64,000 nt of DNA from assembly GCF_000166335.1 (NCBI RefSeq), contig NC_014657.1:426501-490500 (forward strand), given 5' to 3'. The notes beneath the pieces were generated by a model. It searched no databases. It was not told the origin of the DNA and saw only the letters and a list, made by a program, of their open reading frames with translations. This document shows, in pieces, positions 60,376 to 64,000 of the stretch. The position numbers were made by a program, and so were the translations under genes. Within the stretch, counting starts at the first letter, position 1; the number at the start of each line of letters is the position of its first letter. Source of the DNA: Caldicellulosiruptor owensensis OL (GTDB lineage Bacteria; Bacillota; Thermoanaerobacteria; Caldicellulosiruptorales; Caldicellulosiruptoraceae).

Positions 60376-60801
60376 ATGCAGATAAATACGGCAGATTATG
60401 ATATGTCCATAAAAATAAAAGAGGAAAAGGATATAGTGGTAGCCAGACAAATTGTAAAAGATATAGCGAAGAGGTTAGGATTTTCTCTTGCTGATATGAC
60501 AAAAATTTCAACAGCTGTTTCTGAACTTGCAAGAAATATCTACAGATATGCTAAAGAGGGCTTTATTCTTGTTAGAGAAAAAAAGAGTGGAGACGAGGTG
60601 GAAATTGAAGTTGTAGCGTTAGATAACGGACCGGGAATAGAGGATATTGAGTTAGCTTTAAAAAGTGGTTACACTACTACACGAAACAGTTTGGGATTGG
60701 GGCTGTCGGGAGTAAAGAAATTGATGGATAGTTTTTACATAGAGTCTGAAAAGGGAGTAGGAACTGTTGTAATTGCCTCAAAAAGGAGGCGGGCTTTTTG
60801 A
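60376..60801 (+). CDS. RsbT-type switch serine kinase
   Basis: A 141-residue GHKL kinase. N box VSELARNIYRYA, G1 box DNGPGI and G2 box NSLGLGLSGVKKLMD are intact. RsbT phosphorylates RsbR and RsbS, leaves the stressosome and then activates an RsbU_N-containing partner. Here the partner candidate is the RsbU_N-GGDEF gene at 61763. The ATG at 60376 follows GGGGTGA. It overlaps the next gene by four bases. Confidence 0.9.
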   Translation: MQINTADYDMSIKIKEEKDIVVARQIVKDIAKRLGFSLADMTKISTAVSELARNIYRYAKEGFILVREKKSGDEVEIEVVALDNGPGIEDIELALKSGYTTTRNSLGLGLSGVKKLMDSFYIESEKGVGTVVIASKRRRAF

Positions 60802-61763
60802 TTGAGTCTCTTGAAGTAAAGATCAAAGATGAAGTAGATTTATTTATTTTAGAGCACAGAGTAAATAAATTTATTGAAAAGAATTTTTTGAACAACCCTT
60901 CTTTGATTATAATAGCCAGAGAATTGGCTACTAATATTCTTAAATATGGGGGAGAAGGTCATATAAGGATAGACTTAACACCAGAGAAAATTATAATATT
61001 AGCAGAAGACGAAGGGAGGAAGCAAGAAAATGTTAGTAAGCTAAATATAAGTTCTGGATTAGGATTAGGATTGAAAATCATAGAGAATAATACGGATGAG
61101 ATGGAGATTAAAAAAAACGCTCGTGGTGGGACAACAGTAAAAGCAGTAATTAATTTGATTCGAAAGAGTGAAAAGGATTTAAGAATTTCGGTTGGAATAG
61201 CCACTCGACCGAAACATTTGGAAGATAAAAATGGAGATGTAGTAGTTTTTAAAAGAATAAATGGTAAATATTTATTAGTTGTAGCAGATGTTTTGGGTCA
61301 TGGAGATAAGGCGTATGAGGTTGCAGAAAGGATAAAAGAATATACTATGAAGGTGAACAATATAACAACTTTATACAATTTTTTTATAAGGTTAGAAATG
61401 GAAATTGCAGGGACGAGAGGAAGTGCTGTATTTTCAGCTGTAATTTCTTCCCAGAAAATTGAATACTTTAATATAGGCAATATCCGAGCATGGTTAGCAT
61501 CTTATAAAAATGTAAAATACCTATCTCAAGTTCCAGGAATAGTAGGAAGATTACCTGTGAATTTCAAAAGTTTTATAGAGAGTGGTGGTTTGTATAATTC
61601 AGCTCTTGTTGTGTGCACAGATGGAATAACACGGAGATTCACTCCAGAGAGTTACTCAAGCTTGATAAATGAATGTGAAAATGTTCAACAACTGGCTGAG
61701 AAGATATTAGCAGAATGTGGACTGCCAGAAGATGATGCCACAGTAGTAATATTAAAGGGGTGA
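60798..61763 (+). CDS. ATPase-like domain fused to SpoIIE/RsbX-type phosphatase
   Basis: A 321-residue two-domain protein. Residues about 1-125 form an RsbT/RsbW-like ATPase domain (IIARELATNILKYG; SSGLGLGLKII), but the G1 box reads DEGRKQE rather than DxGxG. Residues about 130-321 form a PP2C/SpoIIE domain with VADVLGHGDKA, CTDGITRRF and DDATVVIL metal-site segments. It would reset the stressosome by dephosphorylating RsbR and RsbS, like RsbX. The start is TTG at 60798, overlapping the rsbT stop, behind AAAGGAGG. Confidence 0.85.
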   Translation: MIESLEVKIKDEVDLFILEHRVNKFIEKNFLNNPSLIIIARELATNILKYGGEGHIRIDLTPEKIIILAEDEGRKQENVSKLNISSGLGLGLKIIENNTDEMEIKKNARGGTTVKAVINLIRKSEKDLRISVGIATRPKHLEDKNGDVVVFKRINGKYLLVVADVLGHGDKAYEVAERIKEYTMKVNNITTLYNFFIRLEMEIAGTRGSAVFSAVISSQKIEYFNIGNIRAWLASYKNVKYLSQVPGIVGRLPVNFKSFIESGGLYNSALVVCTDGITRRFTPESYSSLINECENVQQLAEKILAECGLPEDDATVVILKG

Positions 61764-62580
61764 TGAAGGTGAAAGAAGCAAGATTATTTTCAGACAAGTA
61801 CAGAAAGTATTTAAGAGAGTATATTTTCAAAGGTGGTGATGAAGCTGTTTTATTAAACGCTTATGATGAGCTGTTAAACCTCCTTGATCCTATTCAGTTG
61901 AAATAGTAACTATTTTAGATATTCATGTTAGAGCTCTTGAGGAAACATTTGATGTTCACCATGATAACGATATGGTTCAATGGGTGTATGTCCAAAGGGC
62001 TAACGAATTTCTGGCCCAGATTTTTATGGCAATTGATAGTTATTTTTTGCAACTTAGAGAGGAAATAGAAAAGGATATTTTGACAGGTTTAAATAATAGA
62101 GTTGCAATGAGTAGACTGTTACCAATGATATGGTTAGAAGCTCAAAAAATAGAGAGACAGGTTCTTCTTTCTGTAATCGATGTAGATGATTTCAAGAATA
62201 TAAATGATACTTATGGACATGATGTTGGGGATAAAGTATTAAAAATGGTAGCAGACACCTTAATTGCTGGAAGGAGAAAAGATGATATTACTTTTCGGCT
62301 GGGTGGAGAAGAATTTATTATTGTATTTAGAGATATAAGTTATGACCAGGGCAAAATAGTATTGGAAAGGATAAGACAGAATATAGAAAATTTAGAGATA
62401 GGTGTGGAGAAAATCAAGGTAACAGTAAGTATTGGAGCTTCTTCTTTACTTGATGATAAACCTAAGACGCTTGATGAATTCATTAAATTTGCTGACCTTG
62501 CAATGTATGAGGCGAAAAGTCAAGGAAAGAATAAAGTTATTTTATACAGAGATATAAAGGATGTTATTTGTAAACATTAA
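61763..62580 (+). pseudogene. RsbU_N-GGDEF diguanylate cyclase gene with a frameshift
   Basis: The first frame (61763-61906) encodes KYLREYIFKGGDEAVLLNAY, an RsbU N-terminal domain that binds RsbT. It stops after 47 residues. Adding one base near 61890-61898 joins it to VEIVTILDIHVRALEETFD, which completes that domain, then a GGDEF domain (RLGGEEF with inhibitory RKDD). The intact product would be a cyclase controlled by RsbT. The cyclase domain has an ATG at 61972, so it could be translated alone without the RsbT-binding half. The start overlaps the phosphatase stop by one base. Confidence 0.8.
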
Positions 62581-62613
62581 AATTTGTCTTTTTACAGATA
62601 TATAAGCAAAAGA

Positions 62614-62645
62614 GCTATTCAGCCTTATTGCTGAATAGCCCTTGG
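62614..62645. terminator. Hairpin between convergent genes, probable terminator
   Basis: GCTATTCAGC (62614-62623) pairs exactly with GCTGAATAGC (62630-62639) around a 6-base loop. The T run is weak on the plus strand; on the minus strand a CTCTTTTGC stretch follows. Confidence 0.6.
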
Positions 62646-62652
62646 AGATATT

Positions 62653-64000
62653 TTATTTCAATCCTGCAGCAATTGAAACTGTTAGTTGATGCTGAGGGTC
62701 AATTTGGTTATCTTTGTGACGAAGACCATTTAACGTATACACATCAAAATGCCCATCCATCCCATTTAGAATTGTATCAAGGTTTGGACCATAGCCATAT
62801 CCACCACTTCTGTTTGCTATATTTTGGTTGTAAGGCACACCATCAACCCCTGCATGTGGCATACCAGAAACTGACACAGCTATTCTTCTTCCTTTTACTT
62901 CAAGTATGAACGGACGTCTTTCCCATGTCCAAGTTCCACCAAATATCTCTTTCATAATTTGAGTATCTTTAAAGCTCAAGGTTTCTACATCGGCGTGGCT
63001 TGCACCCATTGTTCTTTTTGCATAGAAATATTTTCCTGTCTGAATGTCAATAAACTTGCCAACACTGCCGATAGAGAATACATAATTTCCTTGCGAAAAC
63101 CAGTCGAGCATTTCAACACCATTTTCGTTTGAATGCACAGCAACTGTATGAACTGGCACTTTTAGGGTTTGTCCTGCATACAGGTAAGAGTTTTCATTCA
63201 AATTATTTGCCAACATAAGTTCATAGTCGGGTATGCCAAACTTTACTGCGATAGACCATATTGTATCTCCACTCTGTACCTTGTAGTATGTATAGCTTAC
63301 ATAGTCACCTGATGTATTGACAGGTATAAAAGAGTAAAAATAACTGCTTGGTTTTGAATTATCTACAACATCTTGTTTTATATCTACTGCCCATATTGAG
63401 ACGTAACCAATACCCTTCGATGTTGAGATTTTATAAAAGTCTAATTGTTTCCCAATAACATTTACAGGTTGCCCCTGTGTAAGATAAAATAAATTTTGCG
63501 AAGATGAAGATGGCGCAGCTTTTACATATGTCCACCACTTTATTGTTCCAGCAATTTGGACAGGGTTGAGGCTTACTTTTTTTACAATAATTTTTTGTCC
63601 AACATAGAGCGTGTTACTTGTAAGACTGTTAAGGCTCTTAATAGCATCAATAGATGTACCGAATGTTTGAGATAATATCCAGAGTGAATCACCACTTTGA
63701 ACACTGTAGACTATGTAGTTTCCGTTTGGCTTGAATATCATTCGCTTTCCAGAGATATAATGTCGAAATTCAAATAAATTTAAATAAGTTTTGAAAGTAG
63801 AATAGGGCACACAGATTCTATTTTGTATTATTTGCATTGGTCCATCCATATAAAAGTTTTTACCATTGAATATGACCACATTGCTGTCGAGCTTAAATAT
63901 AAATTCATTTTGGTCAATTACAAGCTTTGACTGAAGAAAGTTATAGTCTTTTGGATCAAAAGCAAAACTTCCACCCAGTATTCTTGAAAGTTCATGAGGA
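62653..64000 (-). CDS. LysM cell-wall protein with copper-amine-oxidase-like N-terminal domain (5' end outside window)
   Basis: The frame stays open to the window edge, so the true start lies beyond 64000; a GTG at 63879 is internal. The visible 449 residues hold a copper amine oxidase N-terminal-type (stalk) domain, a LysM repeat (YSVQSGDSLWILSQTFG), an SH3-like segment (VKAAPSSSSQNLFYLTQGQPVNVIG), a second LysM (YKVQSGDTIWSIAVKFG) and a C-terminal domain of about 150 residues with conserved HAD and HFD motifs. LysM binds peptidoglycan. The C-terminal domain is one I do not recognise with certainty. Confidence 0.82.
   Translation of the reverse strand, partial: PHELSRILGGSFAFDPKDYNFLQSKLVIDQNEFIFKLDSNVVIFNGKNFYMDGPMQIIQNRICVPYSTFKTYLNLFEFRHYISGKRMIFKPNGNYIVYSVQSGDSLWILSQTFGTSIDAIKSLNSLTSNTLYVGQKIIVKKVSLNPVQIAGTIKWWTYVKAAPSSSSQNLFYLTQGQPVNVIGKQLDFYKISTSKGIGYVSIWAVDIKQDVVDNSKPSSYFYSFIPVNTSGDYVSYTYYKVQSGDTIWSIAVKFGIPDYELMLANNLNENSYLYAGQTLKVPVHTVAVHSNENGVEMLDWFSQGNYVFSIGSVGKFIDIQTGKYFYAKRTMGASHADVETLSFKDTQIMKEIFGGTWTWERRPFILEVKGRRIAVSVSGMPHAGVDGVPYNQNIANRSGGYGYGPNLDTILNGMDGHFDVYTLNGLRHKDNQIDPQHQLTVSIAAGLK

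Noticed and set aside
62628-62909. 93-residue plus-strand frame at the end of the stressosome region
   Set aside because: Antisense to the LysM protein C-terminus, with no ribosome site.
1-64000. CRISPR array or prophage
   Set aside because: No regularly spaced repeats and no phage structural genes were seen anywhere in the window.

Overview
The window comes from an AT-rich, low-GC Gram-positive anaerobe. The best match in gene content is a thermophilic clostridial relative such as Caldicellulosiruptor. This is an inference from: the Bacillus-type yaaO-tmk-darA-yaaR-holB-ricT operon, a large Gram-positive SRP RNA with an Alu domain, an oxygen-sensitive class III ribonucleotide reductase, an LL-diaminopimelate aminotransferase, a type III pantothenate kinase, spore-coat CotS-type genes, a GH130 phosphorylase and an ISLre2-type element. 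No rRNA, CRISPR array or replication origin is visible.

Layout. 1-5.5 kb: ferredoxin tail, fumarase beta subunit, then the conserved decarboxylase/tmk/darA/yaaR/holB/ricT block. 5.6-16 kb: rmuC, then a partial oxidative TCA branch (Re-type citrate synthase candidate, aconitase, isocitrate dehydrogenase, GntR/FCD regulator). This branch is interrupted by an AbiEii toxin-like pair, a decayed insertion sequence and an orphan amino-acid binding protein. A shared GTATAC-type palindrome sits at both the citrate synthase and aconitase promoters. 16-30 kb: a divergent cyanophycin synthetase-like protein, SRP RNA, a membrane diguanylate cyclase, a uridine-kinase-like protein, a secreted repeat protein, CoA-disulfide reductase-rhodanese, DedA, a YabE-type wall hydrolase, GH130 phosphorylase, Zn dehydrogenase and tRNA-Ser(GCU). 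30-39 kb: split membrane/histidine-kinase pair, DUF2156 protein, three CotS-like kinases, then the dapL-ybjQ-coaX operon and an iron-sulfur membrane protein. 39-44 kb: nrdD behind tandem NrdR boxes, a small DUF4176/Gly-rich/membrane-protein operon, ROK glucokinase and SGNH esterase. 44-53 kb: a complete glycogen operon on the minus strand (glgB-glgC-glgD-glgA-glgP).

53-62.6 kb is a cyclic-di-GMP signalling island: two HD-GYP proteins, a REC-PAS-PAS-PAS-GGDEF protein, and a stressosome module (RsbR, RsbS, RsbT, ATPase-SpoIIE phosphatase) whose output gene is an RsbU_N-GGDEF diguanylate cyclase. Four of its genes are damaged: one by an ISLre2-type insertion with 10-bp direct repeats and three by frameshifts (four sites in all). 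The island is therefore either decaying or affected by assembly errors. The window ends inside a LysM/copper-amine-oxidase-like cell-wall protein on the minus strand.

How they work together: the TCA branch would supply 2-oxoglutarate for glutamate; the glycogen operon with glucokinase handles carbon storage; the c-di-GMP genes would link stress sensing to second-messenger output. Start codons were moved from the longest open frame wherever a Shine-Dalgarno sequence lay inside the apparent coding region.
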